Positions 1 to 7,620 of a stretch of DNA of 25,810 bases are shown one piece after another; position 1 is the first letter of the stretch; each line of letters starts with the position of its first letter. Below the pieces are notes generated by a model. That model was not told the DNA's origin. It searched no databases and was given only the letters and a program-made list of their open reading frames with translations. The position numbers and the translations under genes are program-made. The DNA comes from a virus. Where the stretch lies: positions 1 through 25,810 of IMG/VR virus record IMGVR_UViG_3300031578_000302. One strand, given 5' to 3'.

Positions 1-1
1 G

Positions 2-376
2 CTGACAATCAAAGTTCAGGGTGCACTCATTGACCAATCGGTCACCATCGTCAACGTCCTGGCAGTTGGTGTGGTCGGGGCAGGCACAGTATCCCTGGAG
101 ACCTGCATCCTCACTGGAAACGTTAATGATGCATCAGGGCAGCCTGTGGCCAACGCCGCAGTGCTCGCAATCATCTTGGGTGTCCCATCCATCGAGCAGA
201 ATTCCGCAGTCATAACGGACGGGCGCGTGAGCGTGAAGACAGACGCCAATGGCGAGTTCTTTCTGACACTGGTTCGGCTGGCAGACGTGGAAATCTTCAT
301 CCCCGAGGCCAACTACAGGCGGACCCTAGTGGTCCCCAACCAACCAAGCGCCAACTTATTTACTGGAGTCACCTAA
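2..376 (+). CDS. Virion protein with carboxypeptidase-regulatory-like beta domain (5' partial)
   Basis: The frame is open from the window edge to TAA at 374-376, so the true start lies upstream and only about 124 residues are visible. The C-terminal ~85 residues read LTGNVNDASGQPVANAAVLA, then a KTDANGEFFLTL segment and a closing LVVPN strand. That is the usual signature of a carboxypeptidase-regulatory-like (CarboxypepD_reg) beta sandwich: G-x-V-x-D-x-x-G-x-P-V-x-x-A, then T-D-x-x-G-x-F. In phages such domains are found as surface or decoration modules of head, neck and tail proteins. Its stop abuts the TTG start of the next gene, so the two are probably translationally coupled. The molecular role cannot be named without the missing N-terminus; neck or tail-completion protein is my inference from position upstream of the connector genes. 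Confidence 0.7.
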   Translation: MTIKVQGALIDQSVTIVNVLAVGVVGAGTVSLETCILTGNVNDASGQPVANAAVLAIILGVPSIEQNSAVITDGRVSVKTDANGEFFLTLVRLADVEIFIPEANYRRTLVVPNQPSANLFTGVT

Positions 377-2107
377 TTGGCAGCCCCCACCTCAATAGCG
401 GTTGACGTTGACCGTGAGGAGTACTCACGCTTCGAGGAGGAACGCGACACCATCATGGTGACCGTTGCCTTTGAGGGCGTGAGCCTCAATGGGGAGCAGA
501 TCTACGTCCAGCTCATGAAGGCGCGGCGCGCGCGGGACGAAATCCTGGCCACGCAGATCCTCACGCTATCGAACCCTGTCGCGGGCATGCGTGCGCTCGA
601 GTTCGTGCTCAACGACATCGTCAACGAGAAGGACATCCCAATGGCTCGGCGGGGCAAGTACTTCGTCAAAGCCTACTCAGCCACGACTCCATCGGTCGGG
701 AGCACTACCGAGGACTTCCGAATCTCGCTCATTTCATTGGACCGACTCAGAGGGGACTATCTTCACGGCACCGACCAGTTCAGCTCCGACCAGCTGGCAG
801 TCTCGGAGCAGCCGCAGATCATCACTGGAGTCACGGTCGAGAGCATCTCACTGAAGCACCCGCAGCAGTGGTATCCGCTCTCCTTCAATTTCAGCATTGC
901 TGAACAACCAAGCGTCACCGGGGTGACATCAGAGCCTTTTGCTTTGGTGGATGGTGAAACTCTTGTCCTCCGCGTCGATGGTGGGGACCCGCTGACAGCC
1001 ACGTTCAACACGGCTGACTTCGGGGCTATCGGGGCGGCAACCGCAGCAGAGGTCGCAGCTGTCATCGCAGCCGATACAGGATTGTCGGCTGTGGATGACG
1101 GTTCCGGTAAGGTTCAGGTTACTGGAGGGCAGCTCTCGCTCCTGGTGGACCCCACGGGTACCGCTACGACCACGCTTGGCCTGCTCAACCAATCATCAAC
1201 TGCTACTGTCACCAGGCTCCTGAGCTGGTGCGACGGACCCGCAGCCGCTGTCGTGATGGGCAAGAACACCTACACCCTCCGACGTGGGAATACATCAGAC
1301 TGGATCAAGGTGCGCGTCTCCTCCATCACAGCGCTGCCAACGCAGTCTCGTGCTGAGGAATTGCTCATCGACAGGAAGCCTCTAGACGACGCACGCATCC
1401 GAGCCATCATTGGCCAAGCGATCAGCTGGGTGGAAGACGTGTCTATTGGCATCTACCTGGAGCCTACTAGGATCATTACAGAGCCAGATCCAGACATTTA
1501 CGCCTACCCATCAGAGCAGGACTACCCCAAGCTTGTGGGTGCGGACTACGACTGTATCGTGGACGCGATCATGTACCAGGCACCTGCTTCAGGTCACTGG
1601 ATCAATTGGAAGTGTCCATACTACCCAATCCTCTGCTTCGAGGAACTCTACGGCAAGATCAGCAACACTCGAGTTGTGGACATCGCTCTGGAATGGGTCG
1701 AAGCACACGAGATGACTGGTTGGGTGGAGCTGGTTCCCTTCAACCAGGAAGCAGCGTTCAACTTCATCGGACTTGTCTGGGTAGAATCCCTACGCGGGCC
1801 TGTACCACTGCCAAACTTCTGGAACTTTACAGCGCTCGTCGGCTACCGCAAAACCCCGCAGATCTTGCTGGAACTGGTGGCCAAAAAGGCTGCCATGGAC
1901 GTGCTCTCCATTGCTGGTCAAGCATTCCGTGGTGGTTACGCCAGCCAGTCCATCAGCCGCGATGGCGTGAGTGAATCGGTGAGCTACACAGCCTCCGCAA
2001 CCTTCGGCATTTTCAGTGCGACCATTGAAGATTACAAGAAGTGGATCGACTCCAACATCAAGCATATGCGGGGCGCGTTTCGTGGTCCTAATATGGTTGT
2101 TTTATAG
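377..2107 (+). CDS. Large virion structural protein, probable neck/connector component
   Basis: This 576-aa protein starts at TTG 377, directly after the previous stop and with GGAG at 365-368 as ribosome binding site. Residues 1-185 form a beta-rich N-terminal part. Residues about 188-272 contain a phage insertion domain of the form GETLVLRVDGG ... ATAAEVAAVI ... TTTLGLL, a module known from many phage structural proteins. Residues 330-576 are mixed and tryptophan/tyrosine-rich, ending in SVSYTASATFGIFSATIEDY and KKWIDSNIKHMRGAFRG. An amphipathic helical C-terminus of this kind is seen in some head-tail connector proteins, but I could not assign a named family. Its place upstream of zinc-ribbon, gp10-like and terminator-like genes supports a neck or head-tail joining role. 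Alternatives are a portal-vicinity or tail-completion protein. Confidence 0.75.
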   Translation: MAAPTSIAVDVDREEYSRFEEERDTIMVTVAFEGVSLNGEQIYVQLMKARRARDEILATQILTLSNPVAGMRALEFVLNDIVNEKDIPMARRGKYFVKAYSATTPSVGSTTEDFRISLISLDRLRGDYLHGTDQFSSDQLAVSEQPQIITGVTVESISLKHPQQWYPLSFNFSIAEQPSVTGVTSEPFALVDGETLVLRVDGGDPLTATFNTADFGAIGAATAAEVAAVIAADTGLSAVDDGSGKVQVTGGQLSLLVDPTGTATTTLGLLNQSSTATVTRLLSWCDGPAAAVVMGKNTYTLRRGNTSDWIKVRVSSITALPTQSRAEELLIDRKPLDDARIRAIIGQAISWVEDVSIGIYLEPTRIITEPDPDIYAYPSEQDYPKLVGADYDCIVDAIMYQAPASGHWINWKCPYYPILCFEELYGKISNTRVVDIALEWVEAHEMTGWVELVPFNQEAAFNFIGLVWVESLRGPVPLPNFWNFTALVGYRKTPQILLELVAKKAAMDVLSIAGQAFRGGYASQSISRDGVSESVSYTASATFGIFSATIEDYKKWIDSNIKHMRGAFRGPNMVVL

Positions 2108-2179
2108 CTCTTGACCAGTCAAGAGAGAGCTTAGAATCAGCCTTGACATGTCAAGGGCAACTCCCTAGAACCGCTTGAC
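2108..2179. promoter_or_regulatory. Three TTGAC elements at exact 32-bp spacing, two of them perfect palindromes
   Basis: TTGAC begins at 2111, 2143 and 2175, exactly 32 bp apart (about three helical turns). The first two copies are perfect inverted repeats: CTCTTGACCAGTCAAGAG at 2108-2125 (8-bp arms, 2-nt centre) and CCTTGACATGTCAAGG at 2141-2156. Both share the core TTGACNNGTCAA. The third copy (CTTGACTATTAGG) is a half site. This is one of the few non-coding stretches in the window, and a dimeric DNA-binding protein on one helix face would fit. It is not followed by a U-run, so a terminator is unlikely. Binding by a regulator is inference. Confidence 0.55.
2143..2171 (+). promoter_or_regulatory. 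Candidate sigma70-like promoter overlapping the second palindrome
   Basis: TTGACA at 2143-2148 matches the -35 consensus and is followed after 17 bp by TAGAAC at 2166-2171, a four-of-six match to the -10 hexamer. The -35 box is inside the 2141-2156 palindrome, so a protein bound there would compete with RNA polymerase. A promoter here would drive the neck and tail genes downstream. Hexamer matches alone are weak evidence. Confidence 0.35.
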
Positions 2180-2231
2180 TATTAGGGTTTCGTAGCTGAA
2201 ACTTAGTCCGTGACTCGCAATCTCAATACGG

Positions 2232-2266
2232 GTCTTGGAATCGATTTCCAAGCTGGCTTCCAAGAC
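2232..2266 (+). promoter_or_regulatory. Mutually exclusive hairpins in the leader of the zinc-ribbon gene
   Basis: CTTGGAA at 2234-2240 can pair with TTCCAAG at 2246-2252 (7 bp, 5-nt loop). The slightly longer GTCTTGGAA at 2232-2240 can pair with TTCCAAGAC at 2258-2266 (9 bp, 17-nt loop). The two pairings use the same left arm and exclude each other. The element ends 15 nt before the AGGGGG ribosome binding site at 2282-2287. If translation starts at ATG 2294 this is untranslated leader. A regulatory role is inference. Confidence 0.3.
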
Positions 2267-2293
2267 GGGCTAGTAGCGAATAGGGGGGCTGAC

Positions 2294-3019
2294 ATGATTC
2301 ACGAGCTTGGCCTCGCGTGTCCGAAGTGTCGCACAAGTGATGTTCATTTGAACATGATCCCCGATGCGCAAGGACAGAACCGAAGTCCACACTGCAGCAA
2401 CTGTTATGCTGATGGTTGGCTGTTCCGCAGCCCGGTGCTGGTGCGCGGTCTCGCCACAAGCATTCGCCAGCAGAAGAACATCCTTGACGCAGGCATAGCG
2501 CAGCCAGGGGACATGCAGTTCTCCATCGGTCCAGGATTCACAGGTTGTGGTCAAGACCAACGTCGCATCTCACGCAACGACAAGTTCACAGCCACGTGGT
2601 CGCAGCCGCTCGACGACGGACAGACCATTGTTCGTGGTGCTGCGCATATGCAGGACAACGTGGGACTCGCGAACAACGTCTCGATCACTGAGGACCGTCT
2701 CTGGTACTCACCGGACCAATCGCTTTGGTGTGAGGATGAGAATGGTGTCGTCTATGGGACGGGTGACTTCGAGCTTGGTCCAGGACGAATCATCAACTGG
2801 ATAGGCAACGCGCCCGCGCAGGGAACCGCGTACACGATCAAGTACACCGCATTCTTCGAGTGGATTGCCTTCGTTCCTCCACAAGAGCGTGTTGATCGAG
2901 ACAACAGGGACATGGGTCCTCTCATAATTCTTCGGAAGCGTCACGTCGCGCATATCAACGACAGCCCATACATCACCGAGGCGGACAGAATTTCGATCTC
3001 AGATCGTGTGGCCTGCTGA
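2294..3019 (+). CDS. Zinc-ribbon neck/virion protein
   Basis: I place the start at ATG 2294 because AGGGGG at 2282-2287 lies 6 nt before it. The frame also permits GTG 2210 (just after an in-frame TAG at 2204-2206), but that codon has no ribosome binding site and is not coupled to an upstream stop. The protein is then 241 aa. Near the N-terminus is a four-cysteine zinc ribbon: CPKC (residues 9-12) and CSNC about 25 residues later. The rest is beta-rich with aromatic residues and closes with LIILRKRHVAHI and a short polar tail ending in Cys. Position between the 576-aa connector-like protein and the gp10-like protein suggests a head-tail joining part whose fold is held by zinc. The stop overlaps the next start (TGATG). 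The family is not named with certainty. Confidence 0.7.
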   Translation: MIHELGLACPKCRTSDVHLNMIPDAQGQNRSPHCSNCYADGWLFRSPVLVRGLATSIRQQKNILDAGIAQPGDMQFSIGPGFTGCGQDQRRISRNDKFTATWSQPLDDGQTIVRGAAHMQDNVGLANNVSITEDRLWYSPDQSLWCEDENGVVYGTGDFELGPGRIINWIGNAPAQGTAYTIKYTAFFEWIAFVPPQERVDRDNRDMGPLIILRKRHVAHINDSPYITEADRISISDRVAC

Positions 3020-3513
3020 TGTCACAAGAAGCAACAGGGCAGCCAGCGCTCAACGTCAACATCGAGCAACCAGATATTGACTGGGGCGAAATGGAAGCGA
3101 AGATTGAAGCCAAAGTCCAAGAAGGCTTGAAGCAGTTTCGCGATGAGATTGAGCGTGTGTGGCACGAGAAGGCACAAGCGCAGCTCAACACAACATCGGC
3201 TGAGTACTTGGCTGGTCTCACTATCACAGCTACAAGTGTGGGTGTGGAGGGGACTATCACAGGTTTTAGACCAGTTGCGATTGAGCAGGGAATCAAACGC
3301 TTCGACATGAAACCAGGACTCCTGAAGGGCTTTCCGTACCGCGTCATCCCAATGCGCGACGGCGGCTTCCGCACGGTGAGCAAGACATCACCCGAGGGAA
3401 GCTGGTGGCACCCAGGCACGCAAGCAGCTGCCATCGGTGAGCAGGTCAAGGCAGAGGCACCAAAGATTGCAGGCAAGATCTTCACGAAATTGATCGAGAG
3501 GATGGAAGTTTGA
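3019..3513 (+). CDS. Neck/tail-completion protein (HK97 gp10-like)
   Basis: This is a 164-aa protein whose ATG overlaps the previous TGA. A charged helix at residues 20-55 (EMEAKIEAKVQEGLKQF) is followed by the pattern A-x-x-x-L-x-T-T-x-x-E-Y-L-x-x-L, then AIEQGIKRFDMKPGLLKG and a segment SKTSPEGSWWHPGTQA. The combination of a 'TT..EYL' helix, 'IE.G...FDMKPGLL' and 'W.HPG' is characteristic of gp10/gpS-like neck proteins that sit between head and tail in many tailed phages. The length is typical for that group. The stop TGA 3511-3513 overlaps the next TTG start, so expression is coupled. The assignment rests on motif recall, not on a search. Confidence 0.65.
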   Translation: MSQEATGQPALNVNIEQPDIDWGEMEAKIEAKVQEGLKQFRDEIERVWHEKAQAQLNTTSAEYLAGLTITATSVGVEGTITGFRPVAIEQGIKRFDMKPGLLKGFPYRVIPMRDGGFRTVSKTSPEGSWWHPGTQAAAIGEQVKAEAPKIAGKIFTKLIERMEV

Positions 3514-4547
3514 GTCTCATACCCGAGTACATCTTTCGGTCTGCTATCCAACGAGGCATCCGCGCACTGCGTGACGACACACGTTTGATTGATCAGTTGT
3601 TCCGCAACGTGGACCAAGAGTCTGCTGGCGAGATGCGGGACTTCCTGCTGAAGAATCGAATTTACATCGACGTGAACTACCCGAGGGAGGAGCTGCAGAT
3701 TCCTGCGATCATCATCCTCCTGAAGTCTGAGACCGAGAGCCAAGCGTTCTTGGGTGACATCATGGGCGTGGACTGCGAGCCTGATGCGTTCTCGTTTGAC
3801 ACCTTCGAGCAGGACGAACTCGCTGATGAGATTTTAGGTGGTGCTGCTTCTGTATCCGATCTTAATGGTCTTGGTTCTGTGTCGTATGGACCAGCTAGAG
3901 CACTCACAGGCACAGCGAACACACTGAAGGCAACCTTCGCAGCTGGTGACGCAGCTTGGGCATCCAGCCAATACGCTGGGCGTGGGCACACGGTACACCT
4001 CATCGGAGGAACTGGCGTCGGTCAACAGCGCGGCATCAACGCCAACGGCTCGGACACCCTCATGGTGTCACCAAATTGGCAAGTGACGCCGGATGCTACG
4101 ACTGTGTTTGTGATCCGCAACCAAGCACAAGAGGTCATCGGACAACCGAGGGCAATCTTCAACAAAAGTGGTGGAGCACGCACTGAGCGCCTTGGCAGTC
4201 TCTACAATCTGCAGCACCAAATACAGATCATCGGACCAAACCCTGAGTTTACGATCTATCTGCACGCCATCGTGAAATCGATATTCACACTCTCCAGGAC
4301 GTTCCTGGAAGGGCAGGGAATCATCAACATGAAGATGGGTGCCACAGATTTCATCCCACGCACTGAATATCAACCAGACTTCGCATATATGCGTGCGTTG
4401 AACGTGGACTTTCAGTACCCATTCGATATTTTCAGTGAGTTGGGGGAACTAGCAGAAGAGTTCCGATTGAGGATCTGCCAAGCCACGGAAGATGGTCCAG
4501 TGATTATGAGTGACGTAACAAGCACCGTCACACCAACGAGTCCATAG
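3510..4547 (+). CDS. Probable tail terminator / sheath-cap neck protein
   Basis: This 345-aa protein starts at TTG 3510 with GAGAGGA at 3496-3502 as ribosome binding site, overlapping the previous stop. Residues 1-85 form a helical start (SAIQRGIRALRDDTRLIDQL) leading into the strands YIDVNYPREELQIPAIIILL. Residues about 134-203 form an inserted small beta domain (KATFAAGD ... GHTVHLIGGTGVGQQRGI ... TVFVI) related to inserts in the sheath and baseplate genes. Residues 220-345 carry an NLQHQIQIIGPNPEFTIYLH segment and end with a Pro/Thr-rich tail. Position just before the sheath operon and the split alpha/beta layout fit a tail terminator (gp15/gpU role) enlarged by an insertion. A general neck protein is the alternative. 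Confidence 0.6.
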   Translation: MSLIPEYIFRSAIQRGIRALRDDTRLIDQLFRNVDQESAGEMRDFLLKNRIYIDVNYPREELQIPAIIILLKSETESQAFLGDIMGVDCEPDAFSFDTFEQDELADEILGGAASVSDLNGLGSVSYGPARALTGTANTLKATFAAGDAAWASSQYAGRGHTVHLIGGTGVGQQRGINANGSDTLMVSPNWQVTPDATTVFVIRNQAQEVIGQPRAIFNKSGGARTERLGSLYNLQHQIQIIGPNPEFTIYLHAIVKSIFTLSRTFLEGQGIINMKMGATDFIPRTEYQPDFAYMRALNVDFQYPFDIFSELGELAEEFRLRICQATEDGPVIMSDVTSTVTPTSP

Positions 4548-4557
4548 GAGCTAGAAA

Positions 4558-4851
4558 ATGTCTAAGAGAAACAAAGAATCAGAAAAAGAAGAAGAGGTTG
4601 TTGTCGAGCAAGTGGAAGAAGTGAAAAGCGCTCCATCCATGTCTTCACCTCCTCCAGCTGAAAAGTCTGATGACAAGAAGCCAATCGAAACTGAGAAGCC
4701 TGAGCCAATGCTCACCTTCTCGAGATACTTCGCATACACAGGGAAGCCTGAGCACCACAAATCGGGAATGGTTGCTTGGTTGAGTAAGCGCGGCGGAACC
4801 AATGGGCGACGAACAGCCAAGTCATGGACTGACCTGTTCTCAAAATACTAA
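4558..4851 (+). CDS. Small charged protein of unknown function, upstream of the sheath
   Basis: This 97-aa protein starts at ATG 4558 with a strong AGGAG ribosome binding site 7-11 nt upstream. Residues 1-47 are almost all Lys, Glu, Asp, Ser and Pro (KESEKEEEVVVEQVEEVK) and are probably disordered. Residues 48-97 are compact and aromatic: LTFSRYFAYTGKPEHHKSGM, then AKSWTDLFSKY. A short protein with an 'F..YF...GKPEHH..GM ... W..LF..Y' ending next to the sheath gene looks like a conserved phage tail-module component, but I know no assigned function. A sheath-assembly or scaffolding helper is possible by context only. Confidence 0.65.
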   Translation: MSKRNKESEKEEEVVVEQVEEVKSAPSMSSPPPAEKSDDKKPIETEKPEPMLTFSRYFAYTGKPEHHKSGMVAWLSKRGGTNGRRTAKSWTDLFSKY

Positions 4852-4872
4852 GCAAGCAGAGGAGAATGAGCC

Positions 4873-7212
4873 ATGACACGATTCGTTAATTTTGGGGGAC
4901 AAACCCAGTTCAAACCAGGTGGCCTCACGCGCATCAATCCAAGCGCGTTGGCACCAATCGGCCTTTCGGCCACAGGCATAGTCCATCTGCTGGGTGAAGC
5001 AGACGGAGGAATCCCTGGCGCAAGTGGACTCATCATCATGGATGATCCCGCTGAAGCCAAGGCAGCACTACGGTCTGGTCCACTGGCCGATGCCATTCGC
5101 GTTGCGTTTGGGCCATCCGGTGACTCAAGAATTCCTGGAGGCGCATTCCGGTGCGTCATCTACAAGACCAACAACTCAACCCAAAGCGGGACACAGCTGC
5201 CTGGTGACGATGCATTCATAGCAGACACAGCAGCAGGTGCACCGACGACCACGTCCATTCAGCTGACAACCAACACGACAATGGTGGTCAACGCGCACGC
5301 TGGTAGGTGGTTCAAGCTGGTAGCTACGGGAGAAAAGCGGCGCATCGTATCGAACACGGTGGACACGATTGTAGTGTCTCCTGGTTTCAAAGCCGCACCT
5401 GCTGCTGCAGCCGTAGTGCAGATTCTCCAATCTCAACTACTCCTCACTTCCGCAGACTACGGCGCACACACCAACCAAGTGTCTGTCGAGTTTGAAGCAG
5501 GTGTTGGTGATGGATTCGTCGTCACACTCGCCTTTGAGGACCAAGTGGAGCGCTCACCAGAAGTTGGTGGGGAAAGTTTCCTCGACCTCAAGTACGTTGG
5601 TGGTCCGTCGTTCATCGCAGGCAACTCGACTGCAATTGATGCCACAGGATTGATCATCACAACGGACATCAGTGCGGTGGGTGCGAACGATGCAGCCGGA
5701 ATGTTCATGCGATTCGCTGATGGGTCGCAGCGTGAGATTGCCAGCAACACCATCGGACCTGCGTCGGTGTACACACTGTCGGCTGGGCACGCTCTCACGA
5801 CTTCACAGATCGCAGCACTGGCTGTGAGTGCTGTCGATGTCATCAACGTGCTCACGTCGGCGGTAAGCATCACTGGCACCAATGGGCTCTCCACTGGGCT
5901 CACCAGCACAGTCACTCCGACTGCAGACAACCTTGCAATCGTATTCGCGACTGCTGGATTGACTACTCTTCGACAGCTGGTTGACTACCTAAACGGTAAC
6001 ACCAACTACGAAGCGACCATCCCCAATGGTGTGAACCCCGACACCACACTCCTGAACACCTACGACTTCGGTCAACGGAACACGGCTGTGGATGTTCGAT
6101 TCGGCACCGACATCACTCCATCCACCAAGGGAACCTTCCGCAGGGATCTGCAGGAAGCTGTGGACTGGATCAACCGGTTCGCCACTCTCGCAACGGCAGC
6201 CAGAGCTACGGTTGGGGCTACCGAAGGAAGCGAGATCCCGGACTACACGGGCGGCGTCTCTGGCACCATTCGCGATGTTCCTGTGTTCTTCATCGGAGGC
6301 ACCCGAGGAATCTCGGCCAACTCCAACTTCCAGGCTGGCTTCGACGAGCTTGTCCAGACTCGAGCCAACCATATCGTTCCGCTCATCAGCCAGGACCTCA
6401 CCAATGAGGGCAACGGCTCGACTGCTGAGATGGCCTCCGTGGCTGCTCAGTTGCTCTCGCACGTGCAGTACGCACGCCTGCAAGGCAAGAACGAGCAGGG
6501 CGGTTACCTGGGCTTCAAGGGCACCAAGACACAGTTCTTGGCCCAAGCAGCTGCGCTCAACGACACAGACGTGCAACTCATTCCCCAGCAGATGGCTTTC
6601 CTCGACGTGGACGGCAACCTGAAACTGATGGATGAGTGGGCCTCAGCTTGTGCCGCAGCAGGCATGCGCTCGGGAGCCAATGAGGTTGGAGAACCCCTCA
6701 CTTTCAAATACATCAAGACCAGCCAGCTCGAATGGGACTCCAGCTGGAGCCCAACCAACCGAACCGACATCAATCAGCTCCTTCAGGGTGGCATCATGTT
6801 CGCCGAGATTGCGGCGGGTGGTGTGCGTTGGGTTCGTGACATCACGACCCACCTGAAGAACGACGACACCGCATTCATCGACGGCAGTACTCGTGACGCA
6901 GTGCGGTACGTGGCCTATGACCTCCGCCAGTTTCTGGAGGACAGGTTCACGGGTCTGAAGGCGACCCCAGCCACAGCGGCATCCATCCGCGAGTCTGTGG
7001 CAGCCAAGATGGCTGACTACCTCACAGACCATATCATCGTGGAATCACTTGATCCTGAGACGGAGACCACGATCATCAAGGGCTTCCGCAACTTGCGGGT
7101 ACGCATTGTGGGTACTGTCGCTGACATCAAAGTGGAGATCTTCCCGGTCACGGGCATCGTCTTCCAACTCAACGACATCTACCTCCAGCTGCCAATCATT
7201 GTGGCTGCATAG
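4873..7212 (+). CDS. Tail sheath protein
   Basis: This 779-aa protein is the contractile outer tube of the tail. GAGGAG lies upstream of ATG 4873. The C-terminal third shows the sheath pattern: NHIVPLISQDLTNEGNGSTA near residues 500-520, then ITTHLKNDDTAFIDGSTRDA, a helical DLRQFLEDRFTG segment, VAAKMADYL, and closing strands KVEIFPVTGIVFQL and IYLQLPIIV. This region forms the handshake between sheath subunits in contractile tails. The N-terminal FVNFGGQTQFKPGG start, with GLSATGIVHLLGEADGG, also fits sheath proteins. Two small beta inserts (residues about 122-189 and 255-320) make it longer than the 450-660 residues common in the family; they should protrude from the surface. The J-domain gene follows directly, then the tube gene. 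Confidence 0.93.
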   Translation: MTRFVNFGGQTQFKPGGLTRINPSALAPIGLSATGIVHLLGEADGGIPGASGLIIMDDPAEAKAALRSGPLADAIRVAFGPSGDSRIPGGAFRCVIYKTNNSTQSGTQLPGDDAFIADTAAGAPTTTSIQLTTNTTMVVNAHAGRWFKLVATGEKRRIVSNTVDTIVVSPGFKAAPAAAAVVQILQSQLLLTSADYGAHTNQVSVEFEAGVGDGFVVTLAFEDQVERSPEVGGESFLDLKYVGGPSFIAGNSTAIDATGLIITTDISAVGANDAAGMFMRFADGSQREIASNTIGPASVYTLSAGHALTTSQIAALAVSAVDVINVLTSAVSITGTNGLSTGLTSTVTPTADNLAIVFATAGLTTLRQLVDYLNGNTNYEATIPNGVNPDTTLLNTYDFGQRNTAVDVRFGTDITPSTKGTFRRDLQEAVDWINRFATLATAARATVGATEGSEIPDYTGGVSGTIRDVPVFFIGGTRGISANSNFQAGFDELVQTRANHIVPLISQDLTNEGNGSTAEMASVAAQLLSHVQYARLQGKNEQGGYLGFKGTKTQFLAQAAALNDTDVQLIPQQMAFLDVDGNLKLMDEWASACAAAGMRSGANEVGEPLTFKYIKTSQLEWDSSWSPTNRTDINQLLQGGIMFAEIAAGGVRWVRDITTHLKNDDTAFIDGSTRDAVRYVAYDLRQFLEDRFTGLKATPATAASIRESVAAKMADYLTDHIIVESLDPETETTIIKGFRNLRVRIVGTVADIKVEIFPVTGIVFQLNDIYLQLPIIVAA

Positions 7213-7218
7213 GGGTAG

Positions 7219-7584
7219 CTGATCGACACGCCTGAACACGCAAGAGTTGCCTCACTGCTCGGAGTAAGTGGTGAGGCACTTCTGCATTGTGTTCAAGGGA
7301 AGTCTCGAGCTGAGAATCTGCAGCGAATGAACGACCTCATCACGAGCGCCAAGAGGGCGTACAAGAAGCTCGCTCGGGAGCTGCACCCAGACCACAATGG
7401 CGGGTGTGCGCAGAAAGAGAAAGAATTCAAGTCACTTGCACTGGCGTTTCCAGTGGTGATGCAATTTTTGGTAGAGACACGGGACGGACCTGCCACAAGC
7501 CGAAGACCGAGAATCAAGATCTCCATAGCGGAGCCAGCGATTACAGAACTGCAAGTGAAGCGGTCCTACGATGTCTGGAGTTGA
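7219..7584 (+). CDS. J-domain (DnaJ-like) co-chaperone protein
   Basis: From ATG 7327 the protein reads AYKKLARELHPDHNGG, which is J-domain helix II plus the essential HPD tripeptide (codons 7384-7392), followed by a helix KEKEFKSLALAFPVVMQFLV. HPD stimulates the ATPase of DnaK/Hsp70. The frame stays open upstream to TAG 7216-7218 and encodes a plausible helix-I region (HARVASLLGVSG), which a J-domain needs. No ATG, GTG or TTG occurs there, so the start is probably CTG 7219 or ATC 7222, with AGGGG at 7211-7215 as ribosome binding site; from 7219 the protein is 121 aa. The gene sits between sheath and tube, so recruiting host DnaK to tail assembly is a reasonable inference. Using ATG 7327 instead would leave a truncated J-domain of 85 residues. 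Confidence 0.75.
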   Translation: MIDTPEHARVASLLGVSGEALLHCVQGKSRAENLQRMNDLITSAKRAYKKLARELHPDHNGGCAQKEKEFKSLALAFPVVMQFLVETRDGPATSRRPRIKISIAEPAITELQVKRSYDVWS

Positions 7585-7620
7585 CGTTGATTCTAGTGTG
7601 CGATAGCTTGGAGGTACTGA

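Noticed and set aside
2108-2156. Palindromes as rho-independent terminators
   Set aside because: Neither stem is followed by a run of T on either strand, and an 8-bp arm with a 2-nt centre makes a poor RNA hairpin. Operator-type DNA symmetry fits better.
2108-2203. The 32-bp periodic element as a CRISPR array
   Set aside because: Only 6-8 bases per unit are shared, the intervening bases are not spacer-sized between long repeats, and there are only three units.
2973-3743. Minus-strand open frame of 256 codons
   Set aside because: It lies opposite three well-supported plus-strand genes, has no family resemblance and would be the only minus-strand gene here. It is an antisense shadow.
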